Shown here: positions 8,202 to 17,144 of the stretch, piece by piece
Layout of the letters: each line of letters opens with the position of its first letter
How positions within the stretch are numbered: the first letter of the stretch is position 1
From: H111-94 sp034436045
GTDB lineage: Bacteria; Chloroflexota; Ktedonobacteria; Ktedonobacterales; Ktedonobacteraceae
NCBI GenBank assembly: GCA_034436045.1
Contig: DAOTVZ010000225.1
Location: forward strand, 1-22,755
Length of the DNA stretch: 22,755 bases
Reading direction: 5' to 3'
Position numbers and translations under genes: made by a program
The notes under the pieces: model-generated
Database searches by the model: none
What the model saw: the letters and a program-made list of their open reading frames with translations, nothing else
Told to the model about the DNA's origin: nothing

Positions 8202-9401
8202 ATGTCCGTTTCCAATCCAGATCGTTTGAAAGCTGAAATTGATGAGCTAGTGCCTGGAATGGTGGCGATGCGGCGTGACCTGCATGAACACCCCGAACTG
8301 GCCTTTGAAGAGGTGCGTACTTCCGGCATTGTCGCCGACCGCCTGCGCGCGCTGGGGCTGGAAGTACAGACCGGTATTGCCAAAACCGGCGTAGTGGGCC
8401 TTTTGCGTGGAGAGGGGAGCAGAGAGGGCAGCAAAACTATCGCCATTCGCGCCGATATGGATGCCTTGCCCATTCATGAACAGAATGAGATCGACTATCG
8501 CTCGCGCACGGATGGCAAGATGCACGCCTGCGGTCATGACGGTCACACCTCTATCCTGCTTACGGTGGCCGATATTTTGAGCAAACGTCGCGCCGAACTC
8601 TCCGGCAACGTCAAGTTTATCTTCCAGCCTGCTGAAGAGCGCGTTGGTGGGGCCGAGCCGATGGTTAAAGAGGGTGCGATGCAGGGTGTCGATGGGGTGA
8701 TTGGTCTGCATCTGATCAGTACATATCCGTTGGGGCGTGTAGGGGTGCGTGCCGGCACTGTCTTTGCCAGCGCGGACGCCATGACATGGCACGTGCATGG
8801 CAAAGGCGGACACGCCGCTTCACCGCACGAGGCTGTCGATCCTATTGTCATCGCGGCTCATATCATTACCGCGCTGCAAACGCTGATCAGCCGTGAAACT
8901 TCGCCTTTCGCCCCTGCTATCGTAACGGTAGGTCAGGTTATTGCCGGTAGCGCCTTCAATATCATTCCAGAGGAAGTGGTGATGCATGGCACTATGCGCG
9001 CTTTCAGCAAGGAACATCGTGAGAAGATGCTACGCCGCATCCGAGAGCTATCCAGCGGTATCGCCAGCGCGATGGGCGGCTCTTGCGAGGTAGAATTGCA
9101 CAACGGCTGCCCACCTTGTATCAATGACCCCGCGATGACTGAGCTTGTCCGTGCGGCGGCGATTGAGGCCGTAGGCGAGCAAGGCGTAGATGATAGCGAA
9201 GAGGTGATGACGACTGGCAGCGACGATATGGCGCATTTCCTGAATGCTGCTCCCGGCTGCTACTTCATCGTCGGCGCGCACAACGAGCAGAAAGGCGCGG
9301 CTTACCCGCATCACCATCCGCGTTTCAACATCGACGAGGATGCCATGACGATAGGCGTCGAGGTGCTGACTCGCGCCGCGTTGAGGTTCTTAGAGAGCTA
9401 A
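8202..9401 (+). CDS. M20-family metal-dependent amidohydrolase (N-acyl-amino-acid / hippurate hydrolase type)
   Basis: About 399 residues, the standard length for M20D peptidases such as HipO, AmaA and YxeP. These cytoplasmic enzymes cleave N-acyl amino acids or related amides with two metal ions. MRRDLHEHPELAFEE near the N-terminus is diagnostic. HACGHDGHTSILL (about 108-120) supplies the Cys/His metal ligands, and FQPAEE (about 141-146) holds the catalytic Glu and a metal ligand. GKGGHAASPHEAVDPI marks the dimerisation domain, and the HHHPRFNIDEDAM region supplies the last His. The ATG at 8202 is preferred over the in-frame ATG at 8196, because AGGAG (8191-8195) touches the latter but is six bases from the former. 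The upstream gap holds two identical dyads, so it is probably regulated. Confidence 0.93.
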   Translation: MSVSNPDRLKAEIDELVPGMVAMRRDLHEHPELAFEEVRTSGIVADRLRALGLEVQTGIAKTGVVGLLRGEGSREGSKTIAIRADMDALPIHEQNEIDYRSRTDGKMHACGHDGHTSILLTVADILSKRRAELSGNVKFIFQPAEERVGGAEPMVKEGAMQGVDGVIGLHLISTYPLGRVGVRAGTVFASADAMTWHVHGKGGHAASPHEAVDPIVIAAHIITALQTLISRETSPFAPAIVTVGQVIAGSAFNIIPEEVVMHGTMRAFSKEHREKMLRRIRELSSGIASAMGGSCEVELHNGCPPCINDPAMTELVRAAAIEAVGEQGVDDSEEVMTTGSDDMAHFLNAAPGCYFIVGAHNEQKGAAYPHHHPRFNIDEDAMTIGVEVLTRAALRFLES

Positions 9402-9414
9402 GCTTCTTTTTAGT

Positions 9415-9446
9415 GCCCTGCCTGCCGCGCACGTGGCAGGCAGGGC
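9415..9446 (+). terminator. Rho-independent terminator after the M20 gene
   Basis: A perfect 12-bp stem (GCCCTGCCTGCC with its complement) has an 8-base loop and is followed by GTCTTTCTC. It lies 14 bases after the M20 stop and 22 bases before the end of the convergent GH57 gene. The T-containing tail is on the + side; the - side has A-rich sequence and so a weaker signal. Confidence 0.8.
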
Positions 9447-9467
9447 GTCTTTCTCATCTACCCGTAT

Positions 9468-10865
9468 CTATCCATTGGCAGCGCTGCGGCTCAGGGCCGG
9501 TTCACGTTGACTGCGTGAAGAGCGCGTGCTGCTCTTGCGCTTGCTCTGGCGGATCAGACGCGCGGGCAGGTAGGGTTCCATCGCGCGCAAGGCGTTCAAG
9601 TAGACCTGCTGTTGCTCGTAAATGATACGGTCGGGGCCAAGCTCCCACCACTCGCGCGGTGTAAAGTAGGCCGAAACCTCGGCCTCGGAGCCGCTGCGTC
9701 CGAACCACTGGATGAGATGCAGGTTGTCCGACTGCGCCAGCCAGATCGCCAGCTCGATCAGGTCGGGATTCTCGGTTAGCTTCGCGGTACCATAGACATA
9801 GCTCATCAGGCGGAAGAGCGCGTCCTGCGCGCTGTTGCCCAGGAAGAACTCCATGCCGCCACTCCCGGCCCAGGTCGTGGGGAAGGCCGGTAGCGGCAAC
9901 TGATATACCTGCTTGCGATGACGCTCAATCAGTTCGGCAGGGGTAAAAGTCTGCACACCGCGTTTCGCCAGTTCATCCGGTAGCGCATGCATGAAGTTGA
10001 AGATGCCGGTATCCACATGATGATGCTCACCAAACGTCTCAAAGTCCCAGCCCAGAAAGAGGAAATCACCCCTGGCGGCGGCCAGCCAGTCGGCATAGAC
10101 ATCGGCGTAGAGTGGGTAGCGCGACCAACTGCGGTTGGAGAAGCGATAGCCCACGTCGTCGCTCAGCTCAACGTGGCGCGTCAGCAGATAGGGGCCGCTG
10201 TCACGTCCCGTATCGGTCGCCAGCTTGCGCGGAATGCGGCGACTATGGGCCTTACGCTGCTCTTCCAGGACGAACGGGTGGACGGCCTCGTCGCTGTAGC
10301 GATAGAGGTGGCTGCTCTCGCGCCAGCCCATCACCCAGGGTCGCCCATCCATGACTGCGCCGGTGAAGCCCGCCGTGTCCAGTGCGTCATAGAGTGGGGC
10401 CGACATGCACATCTCCGTTGTATCGGTTACGGTGGGCCGTTTGCCGAAGATGCGCTCCAATTCCTCGCTCATCCAGCGCATACGCAGAACGAAGGTCGGC
10501 AAGTCCAACAAGAAGAGGAAACTGTGATACGGCTCTACACCTATCAACTCTACGTTCGGCTCCGCGACCAGCTCGCGGAAGAGGTCGAGTAGCCCAGAAT
10601 CCCAGACGGCGGCCTGGCGAATGAAAGAGAGCGAGAAACCAATGGCGAGGTGCAGGTTTTTGTGCCGCACCAGGTCAAGGAACATGCGTGTGGCAGGATA
10701 ATAGCTATACTGCGCGACCTTCCTGAAATACTGCTCATTCAGCGCCTCGTCAAAGAGGCAATGAGCGATATCTGAGACGGTTGCGCCTCGTGGTATCGGT
10801 TGCGCCGGCAGCTTTAAGCGACGCGGCTGATGCACAACCGTGTAAATGGCAAGTTCTGCAACCAT
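9468..10865 (-). CDS. Glycoside hydrolase family 57 (alpha-amylase-like)
   Basis: A 465-residue protein with the GH57 conserved regions in order. These are HQP at 12-14, GVEPYHSFL (about 109-117), TTEMCMSAPLYDAL with Glu151 as candidate nucleophile, and FLGWDFETFGEHHH with Asp274 as candidate acid/base. Family members are retaining enzymes acting on alpha-1,4 (some alpha-1,6) glucans. No signal peptide is present, so it should act inside the cell on glycogen-like or malto-oligosaccharide substrates. GAGGA lies eight bases before the ATG. It is the second gene of a two-gene operon, 13 bases after a glycogen-synthase-like transferase. The last 25 residues are Arg/Ser-rich and probably disordered. 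Whether it is an amylase, branching enzyme or glucanotransferase is not clear. Confidence 0.88.
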   Translation of the reverse strand: MVAELAIYTVVHQPRRLKLPAQPIPRGATVSDIAHCLFDEALNEQYFRKVAQYSYYPATRMFLDLVRHKNLHLAIGFSLSFIRQAAVWDSGLLDLFRELVAEPNVELIGVEPYHSFLFLLDLPTFVLRMRWMSEELERIFGKRPTVTDTTEMCMSAPLYDALDTAGFTGAVMDGRPWVMGWRESSHLYRYSDEAVHPFVLEEQRKAHSRRIPRKLATDTGRDSGPYLLTRHVELSDDVGYRFSNRSWSRYPLYADVYADWLAAARGDFLFLGWDFETFGEHHHVDTGIFNFMHALPDELAKRGVQTFTPAELIERHRKQVYQLPLPAFPTTWAGSGGMEFFLGNSAQDALFRLMSYVYGTAKLTENPDLIELAIWLAQSDNLHLIQWFGRSGSEAEVSAYFTPREWWELGPDRIIYEQQQVYLNALRAMEPYLPARLIRQSKRKSSTRSSRSQREPALSRSAANG

Positions 10866-10878
10866 GTCAGGCGTCCTC

Positions 10879-12264
10879 TCAGTGCGTGGTAGGAGACTCT
10901 TCGAGGACGGGCACAGCCTCGGCCCGTTTGCTCGTCACCTCTATAGAAGGTGAGGGTAAAGCAATGCCCTGTTTGCGGGCAAGGAACTCTAATTTCCCCA
11001 CCAGATTCTCGATGACATTATCCCAAAGGAAATAACGTGCCGTGCTATTGCCCGCGATACGGATACGTTCCTGCTCTTCGGGATGGCGACGCAGGTAGAG
11101 CAGATAGCCCACGATCTCGTCGGGGTCATCGGTTTCAGTGACAATGGCGTTCTCGAAGGAGATGGCATAGTCCTCGCCGGTGCTGCCGGTCACGGCGATG
11201 CCACTGGCGGCCATAACTTCGAGCGCGACCAGACCGAACGGCTCGTGCCCGCTATTCGCCAGTGTCGCATCGGCGGCGGCATAGGTGGTGCGCACAAACT
11301 CTTCGGGCAGGAAGAAGCGCAAATTGTAGACGTCGGCGTAAGGGGCGTTGGCGACCGCTTCGATGCACTGCTCCAGCGAGGGGCGATGCGCCACGACGTC
11401 TTGAATAATCAGGCCGCGCTGATAGGCATGACGGAAGACATCGGCTCCGTGTGGCTCGATACCGCCGCGCACAAAGAGTGTGACGGGATAGCCGCTCTCC
11501 TTCAGGCGCGCTACGGCTTCAATCGCCATCATCCAGCGTTTATCGGGGTCGAAGCGTCCGATTTTGAAGAGGAAGAGGCGGCGTGGGTCGCCCCGCCGCG
11601 CGATCTCACGCAGACGGGTGACATGCTGTTGCTCAATCGGCAGCAGGTGACGCGCCGGAATGCCGTTGGGGATCACCAGCGGGTTGACGCCATAGTTCCA
11701 CATCCTGTGCTTCATATATTTGCTGACCGTACAGAGCGTAGAAACGAAGCTGAGGCGTCCCCAATTGATGCGGTGCAACGACATCAGGCTGTTCAAATTC
11801 CACAGCATCAGCACCTTCTGGCGCACACCGAACCAGTGCAGGAGATCAGAGGTACGGATTATAACCTCGGCGGTATGCCAATCTTCGCCCATGATGACGA
11901 CCGTCTTGTTCTCGGCCAGCGCCGGGCGCACGATCTCGTTGTAGATATGATAAGGAACGCTCTCGTTGTAGTCGTAGAGCTTGGCCTCCTCGCCGTCATA
12001 GACGCCGTTCGGATAATATTTGCTGACCCACTGCGACCAGCGTTTGAGGATCAAGCGTCCGTTCGCACGTTGCTCGACGGAAGGTTTGTAGGGGTCTCCG
12101 ATAAAGATGAGGTGGGTCGTGTATCCCTGTAATGCCAGAGCTTCACTTAGCTCCGTTACCCGCGTCCCCAGGCCACCCGCTGTTGAGTATACATCAGGCC
12201 CCTCGAAGCATAGCAGGACAAATAGCGTATTCTCTGGCGATATAGCTCCATCTAGTTGCATCAT
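10879..12264 (-). CDS. Glycogen-synthase-like glycosyltransferase (GT-B, GT4/GT5)
   Basis: A 461-residue GT-B fold enzyme. STAGGLGTRVTELSEAL (about 27-43) matches the N-terminal donor loop of glycogen synthases (K-x-G-G-L in GT5). HEPFGLVALEVMAASG (about 340-355) is the C-terminal E-x7-E signature with Glu341 and Glu349. FKIGRFDPDKRW marks the start of the second Rossmann domain. It is probably an NDP-glucose-dependent alpha-glucan synthase or a related transferase; the first residue of the KxGGL motif is not Lys here, so strict GT5 membership is uncertain. Transcribed first, it is followed after 13 bases by the GH57 gene, and the pair suggests coupled synthesis and trimming of an intracellular glucan. 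The ATG at 12264 is one of two tandem ATG codons, with AGGA about ten bases upstream. Confidence 0.87.
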   Translation of the reverse strand: MMQLDGAISPENTLFVLLCFEGPDVYSTAGGLGTRVTELSEALALQGYTTHLIFIGDPYKPSVEQRANGRLILKRWSQWVSKYYPNGVYDGEEAKLYDYNESVPYHIYNEIVRPALAENKTVVIMGEDWHTAEVIIRTSDLLHWFGVRQKVLMLWNLNSLMSLHRINWGRLSFVSTLCTVSKYMKHRMWNYGVNPLVIPNGIPARHLLPIEQQHVTRLREIARRGDPRRLFLFKIGRFDPDKRWMMAIEAVARLKESGYPVTLFVRGGIEPHGADVFRHAYQRGLIIQDVVAHRPSLEQCIEAVANAPYADVYNLRFFLPEEFVRTTYAAADATLANSGHEPFGLVALEVMAASGIAVTGSTGEDYAISFENAIVTETDDPDEIVGYLLYLRRHPEEQERIRIAGNSTARYFLWDNVIENLVGKLEFLARKQGIALPSPSIEVTSKRAEAVPVLEESPTTH

Positions 12265-12803
12265 GGTAACACATTCCTTTACTACTTTTTTCTCGTCTTG
12301 TATGGGAAGAAGTGGACATCAGTGTGACGTTTTCGGGCTTGATTGTCAGGTGGGCAGTGTACCCACCAGGGGAATGTCCCCCACTCTTGCACCGATCCCA
12401 CGACGATGTAAAGGATGACCTGTGCAAAGGCAAAAAAAGACTGATGACCGCCTCTTCGTTGCTGTCCCGATGCCCGCTTTCTGCTGCGCTGTCAGAGAGT
12501 GTTGATCACTTTCTACCCTACCAATAGTATACACGCTTTTTTCAATGTGTGTGTATCTCGCTCAAGTATACCACACTTATCCGCCACCACGAATCCTTAT
12601 TCTCTCCTGATTTTCTTGCCAAATCTTTACTCTTTCTTTACGGTTTATTCAGCTTACCCTTGTATCATTGCACATATCGAATTGGTACAGGAATGTGCTT
12701 TACCATTCGTTGGCAGATCGATAGTCGCCTAAGAATGGCGCATAGCCAGTCCTCGCGCTCCGTTTGTTGGGTTTTTGCGACTCCCAGAAAAAGGAATATG
12801 CTT
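12265..12803. other. 539-bp intergenic region between divergent operons
   Basis: This region separates the glucan operon (-) from the MFS operon (+). No convincing gene was found. An open frame extends upstream of the MFS gene from 12549, but its translation lacks protein character and a ribosome site. Two small hairpins stand side by side at 12349-12367 (GGTGGG/CCCACC) and 12369-12381 (GGGGA/TCCCC), inside what would be the leader of the glycosyltransferase transcript. GTATAC occurs at 12527-12532 and again near 12575. The part after about 12500 is AT-rich and likely contains promoters. Confidence 0.5.
12502..12530 (+). promoter_or_regulatory. Candidate promoter of the MFS-ligase-acyltransferase-esterase operon
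   Basis: TTGATC (12502-12507) and TAGTAT (12525-12530) stand 17 bases apart, each with four of six consensus matches. Use of it would give a leader of about 265 bases before the MFS start codon. Confidence 0.3.
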
Positions 12804-14204
12804 ATGGAAAACACACTACAAAAAGAATACACGATTCATGAGCGCATTGATCGCCTTCCACTTACCAGGGAACTGACTTTCATCATGCTGATGGCCGGAT
12901 GCGCATGGCTCATCGAGTCCTACGACATCGGCATCATGGGCAACGTCATCCCCCTCTTGCAAAAGCAGTTTCATCTCACCGCGACGCTTACCGGTCTGCT
13001 GGTAGCTGCCTCCACGTTAGGCATTGTCGTGGCGGTTATTCCCGCCGGTTGGCTGGCCGATAGATTCGGGCGCAAGAAAATACTGATTGTGGGCACTGCC
13101 TGGTACGCGATTTTCTCACTGCTCTGTGGGTTCTCCCCCAATATCACAACATTGCTCGTGTTACGCTTTATCTCCGGCCTCGGCATGGGAGCCGTCTTTC
13201 CCATCCCTTACGCCCTGGCGACCGAGTTCATGCCCCATAACCGGCGCGGCGCGATGGTTGGGATTCTCGATTCGTTTCTCTCCGTCGGCTACTTCCTGGC
13301 CCCGCTGATCGCGCTGGCTCTGATCAGCCTCATGCCCGCCAGCCTGACCTGGCGTTACCTCTTCTACATCGGTGGCCTGCCCATCCTCTATATCCCCGTG
13401 ATCTGGAAATGGATGCCGGAGTCGCCGCGCTGGCTGCAGAGCCAGGGACGCGCGAGCGAGGCGGATAGCATTGTGCGGCGCATCGAGAGCTATGCCGAAC
13501 GCCGCATCGGCCATACGCTACCCGTTCCCCCCAGCGAGATGGATACCCCGCGTGTCAGCACAGTACATCCGCTGGCAACCATCTTCCGGCGCGACTATCT
13601 GCGGCGCACGCTGATGATGTGGATCGCCTTCTCTTGCATCCTCTTCATCTTCTACGCCATTCAGACCTACACCCCGACCGTGCTGGTCAAAGAGGGCTAT
13701 GGTCTGTCCAACGCCTTTCTGCTCACCACGATTATTGTCGTCGCCTCCATCCCCGGCAAATACTGTGCTGCTTATGCCGTCGAGCGTTTTGGACGCAAGC
13801 CAACACTGATCGTGTTCACGGTGATCGCGGCGCTGAGCGCTATTGCCTTTGGCTTTGCTAACACCGCCGCACTGGCACTGGGCTTCGGTATCGTGATGTC
13901 CTTCTTTGGCATCGGCGTCGATCCGGTGGTCAAGGTCTATGGCGCAGAACAGTACCCCACCCCTATTCGTGAGACAGGCGTGGGAAGTTTCGAGAGCGTG
14001 GGACGGCTCTTCGGTGGCGCGCTGGCCCCCTATATGATGGCCTTCCTGCTCTCGCTCGCCAGTGGTGGTATCCCGATTGCTTACATGTTCATCGCCGTCA
14101 TTGCCATTATTGGTGTCCTGTCAGTAGGATTCCTGGGACTGGAGACTAAAGGTGCTAAGGTTGAGCTTTTGCTCGCTCATCAGGAGCTACGTAAGACAGC
14201 TTAA
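12804..14204 (+). CDS. MFS transporter (sugar-porter / metabolite:H+ symporter type)
   Basis: About 466 residues with twelve hydrophobic segments. GWLADRFGRKKILIVG follows helix 2 and VERFGRKPTLIVF is its second-half counterpart. PESPRWLQSQGR after helix 6 is typical of the sugar porter and aromatic/organic-acid symporter families. ESYDIGIMGNVIPLL in helix 1 has the acidic residue expected of proton-coupled symporters. The frame is open upstream to 12549, but the ATG at 12804 is chosen because AAGGA (12791-12795) is eight bases away; 12798 is a possible alternative. It is the first gene of a four-gene operon, 17 bases before an acyl-CoA ligase gene. That suggests import of a carboxylic acid for CoA activation, or export of an acylated product. 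Confidence 0.9.
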   Translation: MENTLQKEYTIHERIDRLPLTRELTFIMLMAGCAWLIESYDIGIMGNVIPLLQKQFHLTATLTGLLVAASTLGIVVAVIPAGWLADRFGRKKILIVGTAWYAIFSLLCGFSPNITTLLVLRFISGLGMGAVFPIPYALATEFMPHNRRGAMVGILDSFLSVGYFLAPLIALALISLMPASLTWRYLFYIGGLPILYIPVIWKWMPESPRWLQSQGRASEADSIVRRIESYAERRIGHTLPVPPSEMDTPRVSTVHPLATIFRRDYLRRTLMMWIAFSCILFIFYAIQTYTPTVLVKEGYGLSNAFLLTTIIVVASIPGKYCAAYAVERFGRKPTLIVFTVIAALSAIAFGFANTAALALGFGIVMSFFGIGVDPVVKVYGAEQYPTPIRETGVGSFESVGRLFGGALAPYMMAFLLSLASGGIPIAYMFIAVIAIIGVLSVGFLGLETKGAKVELLLAHQELRKTA

Positions 14205-14221
14205 GGAGAAAGACTTTTACT

Positions 14222-15778
14222 ATGACAACGTTGCAAGACTATCTTGAACAGTGGAGTACACGTTCTCCAGAGCAAACATATATTATTGAGGCCGAAACGG
14301 CTCGGAGCATCAATTATCGGCAAAGCTTGCGCGCTGTTGGGGCGCTACAACGCATTTTCGGCCCACGCCCGCGTAGCATCGCTATGGCCTTGCCGGGCGG
14401 CATAGCCACTGCGCTGGTATGGCTGGCCGCTCTCAGCGGCGGTCATACCCTTGTTCCGCTTGCGCCGGACGCGACCGATAGCGAGAAGGCGGCGCTCACC
14501 CGCCGCTACGCGCCCGACCTGCTCATCGTAGAGGAGTGCCAGCACGCCACCGGCTTTGTCAGCGCTTCTGCCCAGGTACTCACGCGCCAACAATTGCTGG
14601 ACGTGATTACGCACGCCGAAGATGAGCAATACATGGCCCCTTCGCCGCAGACAGCGGGCCAGGTCTGTCTGCACACCTCCGGCAGCACCGGTGAGCCGAA
14701 AGGGGTGATCTTGCGCGAGCCACAGATCGTATGGACGGCGGAACAGATTCGTGCCAGCCATCAGCTTGGCACGCGGGATCGCGGGCTATGTGTCCTACCC
14801 TTCTTCCATGTCAACGCGCCCGTCGTCAGTCTGTGCAGCTCGCTCGTCGCGGGCAGCACCATTGTGATTGCGCGCCGTTTCAGCCGTCAGCATTTCTGGG
14901 CCTGGATTGAGCAGTATCAGATCACCTGGGCCAGCATCGTGCCGACGATAGTCGCCATCCTGCTCGGTACCGAGAAACCAACCTTTCTCCCTGGCCCTTT
15001 GCGTTTTGTGCGCACCGCCTCCGCGCCGCTCCCGGCAGTACACCTGCTGGCTTTTGAGCAGAAATTCGGTATCCCGGTCATCGAAACCTATGGCCTCTCG
15101 GAAGCCGCCAGCCAGGTGACGGCCAATCCTGTTCCTCCTGGCATCCACAAGCCCGGCTCAGTCGGTAAACCAACAGGTGTCGAGTTGCGCATCTGTCGGC
15201 CATTGACCATCGGCGCAGTTCAGGATACGCTGCGCGATGTCGCCCCCGGCGCTGTAGGCGAAATCTGCGTGCGTGGCCCCTCTGTTATCAAGGCGTATCA
15301 AGGCAACGCCGGTCGGCAGTCGTTCCAGGATGGCTGGTTCCGCACGGGCGACCTGGGCTATCAGGACGCGGACGGCTACGTCTTTATCACCGGTCGCTTG
15401 CGCGAGGTGATTAATCGCGGCGGTGAAAACATTGCCCCGCGCGAAATCGAGGACGTGCTGCTCAGCCATCCCGCTGTCCACGAGGCCGCCGTCGTGGGGC
15501 GTCCAGACCCGTTTTATGGCGAAGTGGTGGTGGCCTACGTGGTGCCGCAGAAAGACGCTGAGGACGACGTGAACGCAGCCAGGACAGCAGGTGTGGCGGT
15601 CGCTACACGCACTGTCAGCAAGGTGGCGCTCAAGCGCGGTCTGCAACAATACGCGGCACAGCGCCTCAGTCCTCCTAAAGTGCCGGTAGATATCCTCATT
15701 GTCGATGAACTGCCCAGAACCGCCTCTGGCAAGATCGCACGCCAGCTATTACGTGAACAGGAGCGACAGCGTGGATAA
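14222..15778 (+). CDS. Class I AMP-dependent acyl-CoA synthetase/ligase
   Basis: A 518-residue ANL-superfamily enzyme that should activate a carboxylic acid as acyl-AMP and transfer it to CoA. CLHTSGSTGEPKGVIL (149-164) is the P-loop-like motif. ETYGLSEAAS is the A5 motif. GWFRTGDLGYQDADGYVFITGR and the following INRGGENIAPREIE are A7/A8. PRTASGKIARQL near the C-terminus holds the catalytic Lys504. No fused carrier domain is present, which favours a free CoA ligase over an NRPS module. AAGGAG precedes the ATG. Its 3' end overlaps the acyltransferase start by eight bases. The substrate (fatty, aromatic or short dicarboxylic acid) cannot be read by eye. Confidence 0.92.
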   Translation: MTTLQDYLEQWSTRSPEQTYIIEAETARSINYRQSLRAVGALQRIFGPRPRSIAMALPGGIATALVWLAALSGGHTLVPLAPDATDSEKAALTRRYAPDLLIVEECQHATGFVSASAQVLTRQQLLDVITHAEDEQYMAPSPQTAGQVCLHTSGSTGEPKGVILREPQIVWTAEQIRASHQLGTRDRGLCVLPFFHVNAPVVSLCSSLVAGSTIVIARRFSRQHFWAWIEQYQITWASIVPTIVAILLGTEKPTFLPGPLRFVRTASAPLPAVHLLAFEQKFGIPVIETYGLSEAASQVTANPVPPGIHKPGSVGKPTGVELRICRPLTIGAVQDTLRDVAPGAVGEICVRGPSVIKAYQGNAGRQSFQDGWFRTGDLGYQDADGYVFITGRLREVINRGGENIAPREIEDVLLSHPAVHEAAVVGRPDPFYGEVVVAYVVPQKDAEDDVNAARTAGVAVATRTVSKVALKRGLQQYAAQRLSPPKVPVDILIVDELPRTASGKIARQLLREQERQRG

Positions 15779-17144
15779 CCTTGTGGAAAAACGCAAGTCG
15801 GCAGTTATGACTACGCCAGCACCACCCATCGTGCCAGCAACCTCAACTATAGAACAGAAAGCGACACAAGGCGAAGCCCAGAGGATGCAGAGAACACAGA
15901 GCGATCAGCAGAGTGGGAAGAAAGCGAAAAGTTCGCGTCCGCATGTCTATGAGCTTGACCCGTTACGGGCAACGACGGCCCTGGTCGTTGTTGCAGTACA
16001 CGTACTGGCCTTTACTGCCTTCCTCAACCATGCCCAATGGGGCTTACAGGTGCAAAATGCTCTGGTTACGGCAGTGCATTATACGCGCGAAATGTTCATG
16101 TTCGTGACGGCCTTCGCACTCACCTACGTGTACTTCGGCAAACCGTTTTCGACCAGAACCTTCTGGAAGAAGCGTGCCATCGGTGTGCTGATCCCCTATG
16201 CCATCTGGAGCGCCGTCTACGTCTGGGTCAACAATCCAACACAATCTCTCGGCCACTTTCTCGGCACAGCGGCGCTGGACATTCTCGATGGGCATGCCTC
16301 ATATCAACTCTACTATATTCTGCTCACGCTACAGTTCTATATCCTGCTGCCGCTCTTTCTGCTACTGGTCAAGGTCATCAGACGCTATCCCTGGCAAACG
16401 CTGGCTATCAGTTTCGCGCTTGAGGTGATAACGCTCTATCTCGACTACCACACGCTGCAACGCGGCATCGGACTCAACAACCCGTTCTGGAACTTCATCA
16501 ACCAGAGCCAGGAAAGCCTGGTCTTCATCTATCAGTTCTACTTCGTGCTGGGCGCGGCGGCAGCGCTCTACCTGCCACAACTGCGCGCCTTCCTTAAGCG
16601 CTTCGGCTGGTGGACACTGCCTGCCTTTCTGCTCGGTATCGGCGGACTCTGGCTGCACTTCTACCTTCAGGTCGATGTCTACCACGAGTCGATAGGCTAT
16701 GCCGTCTCTGTTTTACAGCCGGTGATGGTCTTCTATTGCATCCCCCTGATCGCCTTCTTCTTCTGGCTGACCTACCGCTGGGCCAGTCACGTTCGCCCCG
16801 ATGGTCGCCCACACGGCTACCGCTTCTGGGGCACGCTCTCCGACGTTTCGTTCGGCGTCTACCTGGTTCACGCGCTCATCTTAAACTGGCTCATGCAGCA
16901 CATGGTACCGATACTGCCGACAGCGTGGCCAGTCGCCTTGCGCGTCTTCCTGACCTGGGGCCTGACAGCAGGCGGCGCAGTACTCATCTGTATCCTGCTG
17001 ATGAACACTCCTATTCTGAGCCGCCTGGTGGGACGTTCTCGTCCTTTGCCACGTATACTATTACGGTGGCAAATAGTATTGATGAGTCCGTTCACACGTT
17101 CAGGAAGTAGTATTCAACATGTTCAGCAGAAACATGAGGCATGA
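15771..17144 (+). CDS. Membrane acyltransferase, acyltransferase-3 family (OafA/YrhL-like)
   Basis: About 457 residues. A polar, Lys/Gln/Ser-rich N-terminal segment of about 55 residues precedes a membrane domain with about ten hydrophobic helices. YELDPLRATTALVVVAVHVLAF matches the first-helix signature of the family (LDxLR...H), whose His and Arg are needed for acyl transfer. These enzymes move acyl groups from the cytoplasmic side to sugars or lipids at the cell surface. GTG at 15771 is chosen as start because AGGAG lies seven bases upstream and the overlap with the ligase stop suggests coupling; an ATG at 15807 has no ribosome site. The 3' end overlaps the esterase gene by 26 bases. It may use acyl groups activated by the upstream ligase. 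Confidence 0.88.
   Translation: MDNLVEKRKSAVMTTPAPPIVPATSTIEQKATQGEAQRMQRTQSDQQSGKKAKSSRPHVYELDPLRATTALVVVAVHVLAFTAFLNHAQWGLQVQNALVTAVHYTREMFMFVTAFALTYVYFGKPFSTRTFWKKRAIGVLIPYAIWSAVYVWVNNPTQSLGHFLGTAALDILDGHASYQLYYILLTLQFYILLPLFLLLVKVIRRYPWQTLAISFALEVITLYLDYHTLQRGIGLNNPFWNFINQSQESLVFIYQFYFVLGAAAALYLPQLRAFLKRFGWWTLPAFLLGIGGLWLHFYLQVDVYHESIGYAVSVLQPVMVFYCIPLIAFFFWLTYRWASHVRPDGRPHGYRFWGTLSDVSFGVYLVHALILNWLMQHMVPILPTAWPVALRVFLTWGLTAGGAVLICILLMNTPILSRLVGRSRPLPRILLRWQIVLMSPFTRSGSSIQHVQQKHEA

Noticed and set aside
9987..10592. 201-codon + strand frame opposite the GH57 gene
   Set aside because: Antisense shadow; the - strand protein has all GH57 conserved regions in order.
11083..12132. Long open frame (349 codons) on the + strand opposite the glycosyltransferase gene
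   Set aside because: The - strand frame has clear GT-B motifs and a ribosome site; the + strand translation has no recognisable motif and is explained by codon bias of the real gene.
12442..12480. Hammerhead ribozyme core, because of CTGATGA at 12442
   Set aside because: No GAAA box follows at a suitable distance and no closing stems or cleavage-site triplet could be arranged.
12549..12803. N-terminal extension of the MFS transporter (85 residues)
   Set aside because: No ribosome site at 12549, sequence unlike MFS N-termini, and a good site (AAGGA) precedes the ATG at 12804.
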